Shown here: piece after piece, positions 6,080 to 12,283 of the stretch
Position numbering within the stretch: position 1 is the first letter of the stretch
How the letters are laid out: each line of letters begins with the position of its first letter
Assembly (NCBI GenBank): GCA_934621705.1
Contig: CAKTUP010000057.1
Span: 1 to 12,283 of the forward strand
DNA: 12,283 bases
Reading direction: 5' to 3'
DNA from: an uncultured Petrimonas sp.
GTDB taxonomy: Bacteria; Bacteroidota; Bacteroidia; Bacteroidales; Dysgonomonadaceae
Made by a program: the position numbers and the translations under genes
The notes under the pieces: model-generated
What the model was told of the DNA's origin: nothing
Seen by the model: the letters and a program-made list of their open reading frames with translations, nothing else
Database searches by the model: none

Positions 6080-7606
6080 ATGAATGTACATACAGAGAAG
6101 CCCAAAAAAGGTTTTTTCGGTTTTGTAGAACGGGCAGGTAATGCTTTGCCGCATCCGGCGCTATTGTTCGGCCTGTTTGCGGTAATAACGTTGTTGTTTT
6201 CCGCTATCGGCGGATTGTTGGGGTGGACGGGAGTTCATCCGGCAACTGGCGAAACGGTTGAAGTGTTAAATTTACTGTCGCGAGACGGAATCCATCGCAT
6301 TCTATTGGAAATGGTGGGCAATTACACCGGCTTTGCTCCCCTGGGAATTGTTATGGTTGCGCTGCTTGGCATTGGCGTGGCGGAAAGCAGCGGATTGATA
6401 AAGGCTTCCATAAACGCGTTGCTGGTGAAAGCGCCGCCCCGATCTATCACTTTTATGGTGGTTTTCACGGGAATATTATCCAATATGGCTTCCGATTTGG
6501 GCTATCTGCTCATCATACCGTTGGCCGGTGTTATTTTCCATTCGCTCGGGCGTCATCCCATTGCCGGAATGTCGGCCGCTTTCGCGGGTGTGAGCGGAGG
6601 ATTCAGCGCTAATATCTTCATCGGTACTATCGACCCGTTGTTAGCCGGATTATCCACCGAAGCCGCCCATATTCTCGACCCCGAATATTACGTAATGCCC
6701 ACGGCCAATTATTATTTTATGGCGGTTTCTACGTTCGTGATCACTTTTGCCGGAACATTCGTTACTTCCAAATGGATTGAACCCCGGTTGGGAAAATACA
6801 CCGGAACCGTGGAACGGGAAGAAATTATTCAGCCTACGGCTTTGGAAAGGAAAGGATTGCGTCGCGCGGGGCTGGTAATTCTTGGCTGGGCAATTGTTTT
6901 TGCCATTGGGTTGATTCCCGAAAACGGTTTGTTGCGGGGAATGGACGGTACCATCCTGCATTCGCCGCTTTTGCGCGGATTCATCGCGGTGCTGTTTTTG
7001 GTTGCAGCAAGTGCGGGAGCCGTTTACGGATACACCGTGGGAACATTTAAAACGCAGAACGATTTGATCAACGGGATGAACACGAGTTTCAAAAGCCTGG
7101 TATCGTTTCTTGTTCTGGTGTTCTTTGCTGCCCAGTTTGTGGCGTGGTTCCGCTGGAGTAACCTGGGATTGCTGCTTGCCATAAACGGAGCCGAAGTGTT
7201 GCAGAATACCAACATAGGCCTTATTCCGCTGGTGGTTGTTTTCGTTATTTTTGCCGGTTTTATGAATCTGTTTATGGGAAGCGCTTCGGCCAAGTGGGCA
7301 ATTCTGGGGCCGGTGTTTATACCCATTTTTATGTTGCTCGGTTATTCGCCCGAGTTATCGCAGGCCGTTTACCGGGTGGGCGACAGCGTTACCAATATTA
7401 TTTCTCCCATGATGAGTTTCTTTGCCCTGATCATTGTTTATTACCAGAAATACGACAAGAAATCGGGTATCGGAACCATTATGGCTACCATGATGCCTTA
7501 TTCCATTGTCTTTTTCGTGGTATGGACATTGCTGCTTATCGTCTGGATATTGCTGGGATTGCCGTTGGGTCCCGAGGCACCGCTGTATTACGGTGGCGCT
7601 GGGTGA
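6080..7606 (+). CDS. abgT: AbgT-family inner-membrane transporter
   Basis: The 508-residue product is highly hydrophobic, with many membrane segments and the length usual for the AbgT family. Members include E. coli AbgT (p-aminobenzoyl-glutamate uptake) and MtrF/YdaH (antifolate/sulfonamide efflux). The signature GSASAKW is at 400-406 and YRVGDSVTNIISPM at 431-444. Residues S403, W406, P424, R432, D435 and P443 have the same mutual spacing as the functional set I recall from MtrF (S417, W420, P438, R446, D449, P457). D185 in IDPLLAG is a candidate for the conserved Asp of the first half. The family is well supported; whether this protein imports or exports, and which compound, cannot be decided. 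The gene stands alone, divergent from the TonB_C gene, with its own promoter. ATG 6080 starts the usual short cytoplasmic tail (EKPKKGFFGFVERAGN). Confidence 0.92.
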   Translation: MNVHTEKPKKGFFGFVERAGNALPHPALLFGLFAVITLLFSAIGGLLGWTGVHPATGETVEVLNLLSRDGIHRILLEMVGNYTGFAPLGIVMVALLGIGVAESSGLIKASINALLVKAPPRSITFMVVFTGILSNMASDLGYLLIIPLAGVIFHSLGRHPIAGMSAAFAGVSGGFSANIFIGTIDPLLAGLSTEAAHILDPEYYVMPTANYYFMAVSTFVITFAGTFVTSKWIEPRLGKYTGTVEREEIIQPTALERKGLRRAGLVILGWAIVFAIGLIPENGLLRGMDGTILHSPLLRGFIAVLFLVAASAGAVYGYTVGTFKTQNDLINGMNTSFKSLVSFLVLVFFAAQFVAWFRWSNLGLLLAINGAEVLQNTNIGLIPLVVVFVIFAGFMNLFMGSASAKWAILGPVFIPIFMLLGYSPELSQAVYRVGDSVTNIISPMMSFFALIIVYYQKYDKKSGIGTIMATMMPYSIVFFVVWTLLLIVWILLGLPLGPEAPLYYGGAG

Positions 7607-7608
7607 TG

Positions 7609-7629
7609 GCTGTTGGCTTTCAGCTCATC
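7609..7629. repeat. Short heptad repeat array 3 after the AbgT-family stop
   Basis: Three contiguous 7-nt units, GCTGTTG, GCTTTCA and GCTCATC, begin 3 bp after the TGA at 7604-7606. They resemble the GC(T)nnTn units that array 2 shows on the opposite strand. Three units alone would be weak; the resemblance supports the call. Confidence 0.45.
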
Positions 7630-7673
7630 AGTGTAAGTTATTGTCTTACTCCAACACAAATAACCAATCGCTC

Positions 7674-7705
7674 TTGTCATAAACCATGAAAAATTTCTAT
7701 CTTTG
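7674..7705 (+). promoter_or_regulatory. Promoter of the receiver/ATP-grasp gene (TTG-N21-TATCTTTG)
   Basis: TATCTTTG (7698-7705) fits TAnnTTTG exactly, and TTG (7674-7676) lies 21 bp upstream. The expected start is near 7710, leaving a leader of about 155 nt. That leader carries a palindrome and a heptad array. Confidence 0.6.
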
Positions 7706-7744
7706 TTTTTGCATAGATAATCAGATTTACGGAATTTCGCTTTT

Positions 7745-7765
7745 GAGACGCAAGCGTTGCGTCTC
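7745..7765. repeat. Perfect palindrome GAGACGCAA-GCG-TTGCGTCTC
   Basis: Nine-bp perfect arms (7745-7753 and 7757-7765) enclose a 3-nt loop within the predicted leader of the downstream gene. I recall similar GAGACGCAA.. palindromes as dispersed elements in Bacteroidota and cyanobacteria, so this may be a copy of a REP/MITE-like family. It is not followed by a T-tract, so it is not a typical terminator. Confidence 0.6.
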
Positions 7766-7802
7766 TACGTGGGAATCCCGTCTTCGGACTATCGGTTTCC
7801 GT

Positions 7803-7872
7803 CATCTGTCATTAAACATCCATCATCTATCATCAAACACTCATCACCCATCATCCAACACCCAACATGAAC
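7803..7872. repeat. Heptad repeat array 4, running into a start codon
   Basis: Ten contiguous 7-nt units in perfect register (unit starts every 7 bp from 7803 to 7866) all begin with CA. The consensus is CA(T/C)(C/T)(C/T/A)A(T/A), for example CATCCAT, CATCTAT and CACCCAT. Unit 10, CATGAAC, contains the ATG (7867-7869) of the downstream gene. After one register slip, CATCCGT CATTAAA (7886-7899) resembles units 1-2, so the array may once have reached into the coding region. The plus strand is almost free of G. Confidence 0.8.
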
Positions 7873-10800
7873 CTATCCACATCTCCATCCGTCATTAAAG
7901 CCCACGATTTGCACCGTTTCCGGTTTCGCGATACCCCGTTCGTAAAACTGATGAACCGGCGTATCTACAACGTGCTCTTCATTGCTTCGCAATACGATAT
8001 GTTTATTCTGGAAGACGACGGGCGGGTGGACGAACAAATATTCAACGAATACACATCGCTCAACCTGCGCTATCCGCCGCGTTTTACGCAGGTGAGCACG
8101 GTGAAGCAGGGCATGGAAGAACTCCGCTCCAACCGCTACGAACTTATCATTTGCATGCCCAATATGGACAACCACGAAATTTTTGCCCAGGCGAAAGTCA
8201 TCAAGCATAAATTTCCGTATATCCCCATCGTGCTGCTCACGCCGTTTTCGAAATCGGTTACGCGGGTGCTTGAGAAAGAGGATGTTTCGGGCATGGACTA
8301 TGTTTTTAGCTGGTTGGGAAATGCCGATCTGCTGCTTGCCATCATCAAGCTGATCGAGGACAAAATGAACGTGGAAAACGATGTGCGGACGGTTGGCGTA
8401 CAAACGATTATGCTGGTGGAAGACTCCGTCCGTTTTTATTCTTCGGCGTTGTCGCTGCTCTATAAATATGTGCTTAACGAGTCGAAAGAATTTTCCAAAG
8501 AAGCGCTCAACGACCACTTGCGTATGATGCGTATGCGCGGACGTCCCAAAATTTTGCTTGCCCGTAACTACGAAGAAGCGGTGAGCCTTTACAAGAAATA
8601 CGGCGACAATATGCTGGGCGTACTCTCGGATATGAGTTTTAACCAAAACGGACAGAAAGACAAAACGGCGGGTAAAAAGTTGGGAGAATGGATACGGAGC
8701 AAAGATAAATACATACCCATTATATACGCTTCGTCGGAGTCCGAAAACCGGAAATACGCCGCCGAAGTAGATGCCCGGTTTATCGATAAGAATTCGAAAA
8801 CCTTTCCGTTGGATCTTCACCGGGCGGTGAAAGAAAACCTGGGATTCGGCGATTTTATTATTGTGGCGCCGAAATCGCAGGAAGAGATTTTCAGGATTAA
8901 AAACCTGAAAGAGTTGCAGTTGAATATCCGTCAGATTCCCGACGATTCGCTGTATTATCACCTTTCGAGAAACCATTTTTCGCGGTTTTTCTACACCCGC
9001 GCCATGTTTCCCGTGGCCGAAATGCTGAAGAAAATACACGTATCGGCTTATGCCAATATGGACGACGCGCGCGAGCTTATTTATCAGGCCATCGTTGAGT
9101 ACCGGCGGATGAAGAACACGGGCGTGGTGGCCGTTTTCGAGAAAGACCGCTTCGATAAATATTCCAATTTTGCCCGAATCGGCGAAGGTTCGTTGGGCGG
9201 AAAGGGCAGGGGACTGGCTTTTATCGGGCAAATCGTGAAAACGCACATAGAGCTAAATAATTACGAGAATTTTCCGGTTACCACGCCTAAAACGGTGGTG
9301 CTGTGCACCGATATTTTCGATGAATTTATGGAAGCCAATAAACTTTACGATATTGCGCTTTCGTACCGCCCCGATGAAGACATTCTGAAACATTTCTTGG
9401 CGGCTAAGCTGCCCAAACGGTTAGTCAGCGATTTTCTGGTTTTTTTCGATGCCATATCGTCGCCCATCGCCATTCGTTCGTCGAGTATGCTCGAAGACTC
9501 TCAGTATCAGCCTTTCGCCGGAATTTATTCCACTTACATGATCCCTTACGTAAGCGACAAGTACGAAATGGTTCGCCTGCTCAACAACGCCATCAAGGCG
9601 GTTTACGCGTCGGTTTTCTACAAAGACAGCAAGGCGTATATGTCTGCCACTCAGAATCTTATAGACCAGGAGAAAATGGCGATCGTGCTTCAAGAGGTGG
9701 TGGGTTCCCAGTACGGAAATCTTTTTTATCCGGCCATTTCGGGGGTTGCCCGCTCCATTAATTATTATCCGCTTGGCAACGAAAAAACGGAAGACGGCAT
9801 TGTGAATATGGCTATGGGACTGGGAAAATACATTATGGACGGCTATCAGGGCTTGCGTTTTTCTCCGTTGCATCCTAAAAATATATTGCAGTTAAGCTCG
9901 CTGGACACGGCGCTGAGAGACACGCAAACGCAGTTTTACGCGCTCGATCTGGAATCGATGTCGAAGGACTTCACTGTTGACGACAGTTTCAACCTGCAAA
10001 AGCTACGCATCAGGCAAGCCGAAGCCGACAGCCCGTTGCGGTATGTGTCATCCACTTACGATCCGAATGACCAGATTATCCGCGACGGATTTTACGAGGG
10101 AGGCCGAAAAATCATTTCGTTTGCCAATATTCTGAAACACGATACGCTCCCACTTGCCGAAACGCTGGATAAGGTGCTGAAAGTGGGGCAGCAGGAAATG
10201 GGGCGGCCCGTGGAAATAGAATTTGCCGTGGATGTGAAAAGCCGCGAGGAAGCCGAATTCTTTTTGTTGCAGATCCGCCCCATTGTGGACAGCAAGGAGG
10301 TGGTGAACGAAGATTTGGAAAATATCGATAAAAACGATACGTTGCTCTATTCGCAAAATGCGCTCGGCAACGGCATATCCAACGATGTGTTTGATGTAGT
10401 TTACGTGAAAACTCGTGATTTTTCTGCCACCAATAATCCGGCGATAGCCCGCGAAATTGAGAAGATTAACGTGGGGTTTGGCGAAGCCGATAAAAACTAC
10501 GTGCTGATTGGCCCGGGACGCTGGGGTTCATCGGATCCGTGGCTGGGCATTCCCGTAAAATGGGCGCACATAAGCCAGGCGCGGGTGATTGTGGAATCGG
10601 GATTGGAGAATTACAGGATAGAACCGAGTCAGGGCACCCATTTCTTTCAGAACCTGACATCGTTTGGCGTGGGTTATTTCACCATTAACTCTTTCCTTGA
10701 AAACGACGGTTTTTTTGATGAGAATTTTCTCGATGCCCAACCTGCTGTGTTTGAAACCGGCTTTATCCGTCACGTTCGTTTCGAACAGCCTTTATCGATA

Positions 10801-10875
10801 AAGATCAGCGGAAAGAAAAGAATTGGCGTAGTGATGAAACCAACATCGGGTGATGCAAGTTCCAACTCGCATTAA
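7867..10875 (+). CDS. Two receiver-like domains fused to a PPDK/PEP-synthase-type ATP-grasp domain
   Basis: The product has 1002 residues. At about 33-165 lies a receiver-like fold whose phosphoacceptor Asp and acidic pair are replaced (YELIICMPNMD, 91-101). At about 178-325 a second receiver keeps the key residues: E185/D186 in LVEDS, D255 in VLSDMSF, S289 in IIYAS and K308 in FIDKN. From about 435 to 806 comes a PPDK_N ATP-grasp module, with GEGSLGGKG (K446), PIAIRSSSMLED (R537), LQEVV (608-612), VEIEFAVD (E783/E785) and LLQIRPI (Q802, R804). The C-terminal block has GPGRWGSSDPWLGIPV (882-897) and PSQGTHFFQNL (920-930). The swivelling phosphohistidine domain and the PEP/pyruvate TIM barrel of PEP synthase are absent, so it should not be called PEP synthase. 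A cytoplasmic ATP-dependent phosphotransfer or sensing role is inferred. The ATG at 7867 is the only one upstream of M29; the conserved-looking part begins near residue 16, so the exact start is slightly uncertain. Confidence 0.85.
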   Translation: MNLSTSPSVIKAHDLHRFRFRDTPFVKLMNRRIYNVLFIASQYDMFILEDDGRVDEQIFNEYTSLNLRYPPRFTQVSTVKQGMEELRSNRYELIICMPNMDNHEIFAQAKVIKHKFPYIPIVLLTPFSKSVTRVLEKEDVSGMDYVFSWLGNADLLLAIIKLIEDKMNVENDVRTVGVQTIMLVEDSVRFYSSALSLLYKYVLNESKEFSKEALNDHLRMMRMRGRPKILLARNYEEAVSLYKKYGDNMLGVLSDMSFNQNGQKDKTAGKKLGEWIRSKDKYIPIIYASSESENRKYAAEVDARFIDKNSKTFPLDLHRAVKENLGFGDFIIVAPKSQEEIFRIKNLKELQLNIRQIPDDSLYYHLSRNHFSRFFYTRAMFPVAEMLKKIHVSAYANMDDARELIYQAIVEYRRMKNTGVVAVFEKDRFDKYSNFARIGEGSLGGKGRGLAFIGQIVKTHIELNNYENFPVTTPKTVVLCTDIFDEFMEANKLYDIALSYRPDEDILKHFLAAKLPKRLVSDFLVFFDAISSPIAIRSSSMLEDSQYQPFAGIYSTYMIPYVSDKYEMVRLLNNAIKAVYASVFYKDSKAYMSATQNLIDQEKMAIVLQEVVGSQYGNLFYPAISGVARSINYYPLGNEKTEDGIVNMAMGLGKYIMDGYQGLRFSPLHPKNILQLSSLDTALRDTQTQFYALDLESMSKDFTVDDSFNLQKLRIRQAEADSPLRYVSSTYDPNDQIIRDGFYEGGRKIISFANILKHDTLPLAETLDKVLKVGQQEMGRPVEIEFAVDVKSREEAEFFLLQIRPIVDSKEVVNEDLENIDKNDTLLYSQNALGNGISNDVFDVVYVKTRDFSATNNPAIAREIEKINVGFGEADKNYVLIGPGRWGSSDPWLGIPVKWAHISQARVIVESGLENYRIEPSQGTHFFQNLTSFGVGYFTINSFLENDGFFDENFLDAQPAVFETGFIRHVRFEQPLSIKISGKKRIGVVMKPTSGDASSNSH

Positions 10876-10880
10876 ATACG

Positions 10881-10911
10881 TGCGCTTTGCGGTTTCAAAC
10901 TGCACAGCGCA
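10881..10911 (+). terminator. Hairpin just after the receiver/ATP-grasp gene (possible transcript end)
   Basis: Beginning 6 bp after the TAA at 10873-10875, arms TGCGCTTTGC (10881-10890) and GCACAGCGCA (10902-10911) pair with one mismatch. The intervening bases include GTTT/AAAC, which lengthens the stem. No T-tract follows, so it may be a processing or stability hairpin and not a true intrinsic terminator. Confidence 0.4.
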
Positions 10912-10936
10912 TGGAACATAGAGCAAAGAGCACAGA
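10902..10936. repeat. Degenerate heptad repeat array 5
   Basis: Five contiguous 7-nt units start at 10902, 10909, 10916, 10923 and 10930, of the form (G/A)CAnnG(A/C), such as GCACAGC, GCAAAGA and GCACAGA. The first unit forms part of the right arm of the hairpin at 10881-10911. The 13-mer AGAGCAAAGAGCA (10920-10932) is shared with array 1. Confidence 0.6.
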
Positions 10937-11045
10937 CTTAGCCGGGTGAAGTTTTAGATAAATCTGTTTTAACAAAATATAACGCTGTCTCGCGCCAACT
11001 TTTTCCTGTTTTTGCATCTTATAATAGAACAGAAAATAAACCGAA

Positions 11046-12283
11046 ATGAAAAAACTAGTATTAATTGCAATAGCGGGAGTACTTTTTCTCTCGCTGCAAG
11101 CGCAAACCAAACAAACTATGAACTACGACCAACAATGGAAAACCGTGGCGGATTTCGAGAAAAAATCGCTACCCAAATCGGCTGCGGAGCATGTAGATAA
11201 AATTCTCAGGCAGGCGGTTGCCGATAAGAATAGCCCACAGGTTATCAAAGCATTGATCCATCAGGGGAAATACGATTTGGCGCTGGATGCCGAAAACGAT
11301 ACCGTGATTTTCCGCAACCTTACCGATATGCTGGCGAAGAGTACCGATGTGGTTGAAAAGTCCGTGTTGCACTCGATGTTGGGCGAGCTGTACCTGCAAT
11401 ATTACCAAAAAGACCAATGGACCATTAACCAACGCACGGCGTTGAGCGGATTTGTTCCGAGTGATATGAAAGAGTGGTCGAAAAACAATTTTTACGATAA
11501 GGTGGTGGAGCACCTGAACGCGTCCATTGAACCGCGCGTGCAACTTGAAAAAGCGCAGGTGACGCCTTTTGCCGCCGTGGTGGATTTGGGCAAAGATTCG
11601 CGCCGTTTTTATCCCACGATGTACGACTTTTTAGCGCTTCGCGCTATCGAGTTTTTTAGTCAAATAGACGAAGATGCGGATTTGAGCCGCTCACTGGCAA
11701 AGAAAAACATCGCTTCGGCATCGTTGTTTGCTTCGGCAAACGAATTTGTGAAACTGCAATTTGACCCGCAACCCGAAGAATACAACCTGTGGGCGTTGGA
11801 AACCTATAAAAAACTGCTTGTTTCGCTTTCCGAAAGAAAATTAAACACGTCTCTCGTTCTCACGCAACTCGATAAAACAGATTTTCTTTCCAAACTTCAT
11901 AACGCACACCAAAGTTACGCGTTTCCGTCGCTGCAAGCGATGGTAAAGAATAGGGAAAACGACCCGATAAGCGTGGAAATCGTAGATAAAATGGCGGATT
12001 TTTATACACGCCAAATCGGGGAATTTCCGCAGGAAGACAGTGTTAAGCGCCTTGAAAAAACAAAAGAACTGTACGACCTGTTGCAAAAAACGATCCGAAA
12101 ATATCCCACATACGAACGTATTTCTGTATTGGAAAACCGGTTGTTGCAGCTTACACAGCCTGAATTTCAGGTAAAAGGCAACAACACCTTTGCGCCAAAA
12201 GCTGACAAAAAACTCACGGTTGAATACAAGAACCTGAAAAAACTCACTGCAAAACTGTATCGGTTAGACTCTCCTTTTTCGGC
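11046..12283 (+). CDS. Alpha-2-macroglobulin-like protein, N-terminal part (3' truncated by window)
   Basis: The frame is open from ATG 11046 to the window end and gives 412 codons. It starts with a signal peptide (MKKLVLIAIAGVLFLSLQAQ). A mostly helical region follows, opening with YDQQWKTVADFEKKSLPKSA and continuing with VIKALIHQGKYDLAL and TINQRTALSGF. Near the end KKLTVEYKNLKKLTAKLYRL looks like the first strands of a macroglobulin (MG) domain. This order, a 'W-x-x-V-x-x-x-x-x-K-x-L-P-x-S-A' helical N-terminus before MG domains, is what I know from the very large (about 1800-2000 residue) Bacteroidota A2M family proteins. Bacterial A2Ms trap foreign proteases in the cell envelope. The thioester and bait regions lie beyond the window and cannot be checked. 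No clear TAnnTTTG promoter was found in the 170 bp upstream. Confidence 0.75.
   Translation, partial: MKKLVLIAIAGVLFLSLQAQTKQTMNYDQQWKTVADFEKKSLPKSAAEHVDKILRQAVADKNSPQVIKALIHQGKYDLALDAENDTVIFRNLTDMLAKSTDVVEKSVLHSMLGELYLQYYQKDQWTINQRTALSGFVPSDMKEWSKNNFYDKVVEHLNASIEPRVQLEKAQVTPFAAVVDLGKDSRRFYPTMYDFLALRAIEFFSQIDEDADLSRSLAKKNIASASLFASANEFVKLQFDPQPEEYNLWALETYKKLLVSLSERKLNTSLVLTQLDKTDFLSKLHNAHQSYAFPSLQAMVKNRENDPISVEIVDKMADFYTRQIGEFPQEDSVKRLEKTKELYDLLQKTIRKYPTYERISVLENRLLQLTQPEFQVKGNNTFAPKADKKLTVEYKNLKKLTAKLYRLDSPFS

Noticed and set aside
7686..7898. 70-codon plus-strand frame with a heptapeptide-like repeat (HLSSNTH type)
   Set aside because: It starts upstream of the -7 box, so the predicted transcript would lack its start codon. 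Its peptide repeat is the automatic result of 7-nt DNA units (three units make 21 nt, or seven codons).
7873..9246. 457-codon open frame on the minus strand, antisense to the receiver/ATP-grasp gene
   Set aside because: The plus-strand frame carries clear receiver and ATP-grasp motifs. The antisense product has no recognisable domain and a His/Arg/Phe-rich composition expected of a shadow frame.
10956..10965. AGAT/ATCT inverted repeat before GTTTT as terminator
   Set aside because: The stem is only 3-4 bp with almost no loop, which is too weak for termination.
11012..11200. 62-codon plus-strand frame overlapping the start of the A2M-like gene
   Set aside because: It is out of frame with the signal-peptide-bearing A2M-like frame starting at 11046 and ends within it; no domain is visible.

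Overview
The window looks like chromosomal DNA of a Bacteroidota bacterium, most likely Bacteroidales. Three things point there: promoters of the TTTG-N19-TAnnTTTG type, start codons without Shine-Dalgarno sequences, and gene families typical of the phylum (DUF5916 outer-membrane proteins, short periplasmic TonB_C proteins, very large alpha-2-macroglobulins). No RNA gene, CRISPR array, insertion sequence or phage gene was seen.

Layout. 1-196 (+): C-terminal end of a PLP-dependent aminotransferase. 197-411: gene-free space between convergent genes, with a short heptad-repeat array and a cluster of small palindromes resembling a REP-type element. 412-2580 and 2595-4760 (-): two tandem DUF5916/CBM9-like outer-membrane protein paralogues, 14 bp apart, probably one operon. 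4862-4889: terminator of the next minus-strand gene. 4913-5764 (-): secreted protein with two TonB C-terminal domains. 5852-5920: tightly packed divergent promoter pair. 6080-7606 (+): AbgT-family transporter behind a long, hairpin-rich leader. 7607-7866: promoter, palindrome and heptad array ahead of the next gene. 7867-10875 (+): 1002-residue protein with a degenerate receiver domain, an apparently intact receiver domain, a PPDK/PEP-synthase-type ATP-grasp module and a conserved C-terminal block, but no swivelling phosphohistidine domain and no PEP-binding barrel. 11046 to the window end (+): N-terminal part of an alpha-2-macroglobulin-like protein.

The genes do not form one obvious pathway. 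Envelope functions dominate (two outer-membrane barrels, a TonB_C protein, an inner-membrane transporter, an A2M-like protease trap). The cytoplasmic receiver/ATP-grasp protein is the least understood.

The most unusual signal is not a gene. Five separate stretches at gene boundaries show clear 7-nt periodicity (200-234, 5805-5839, 7609-7629, 7803-7872, 10902-10936), using different but related degenerate heptamers. A sixth stretch, inside the TonB_C coding sequence, has period 8 (5683-5722). One heptad array runs through the start codon of the receiver/ATP-grasp gene, and another fills the leader of the TonB_C gene. Next in interest are the receiver/ATP-grasp protein itself and the palindrome cluster at 279-385.
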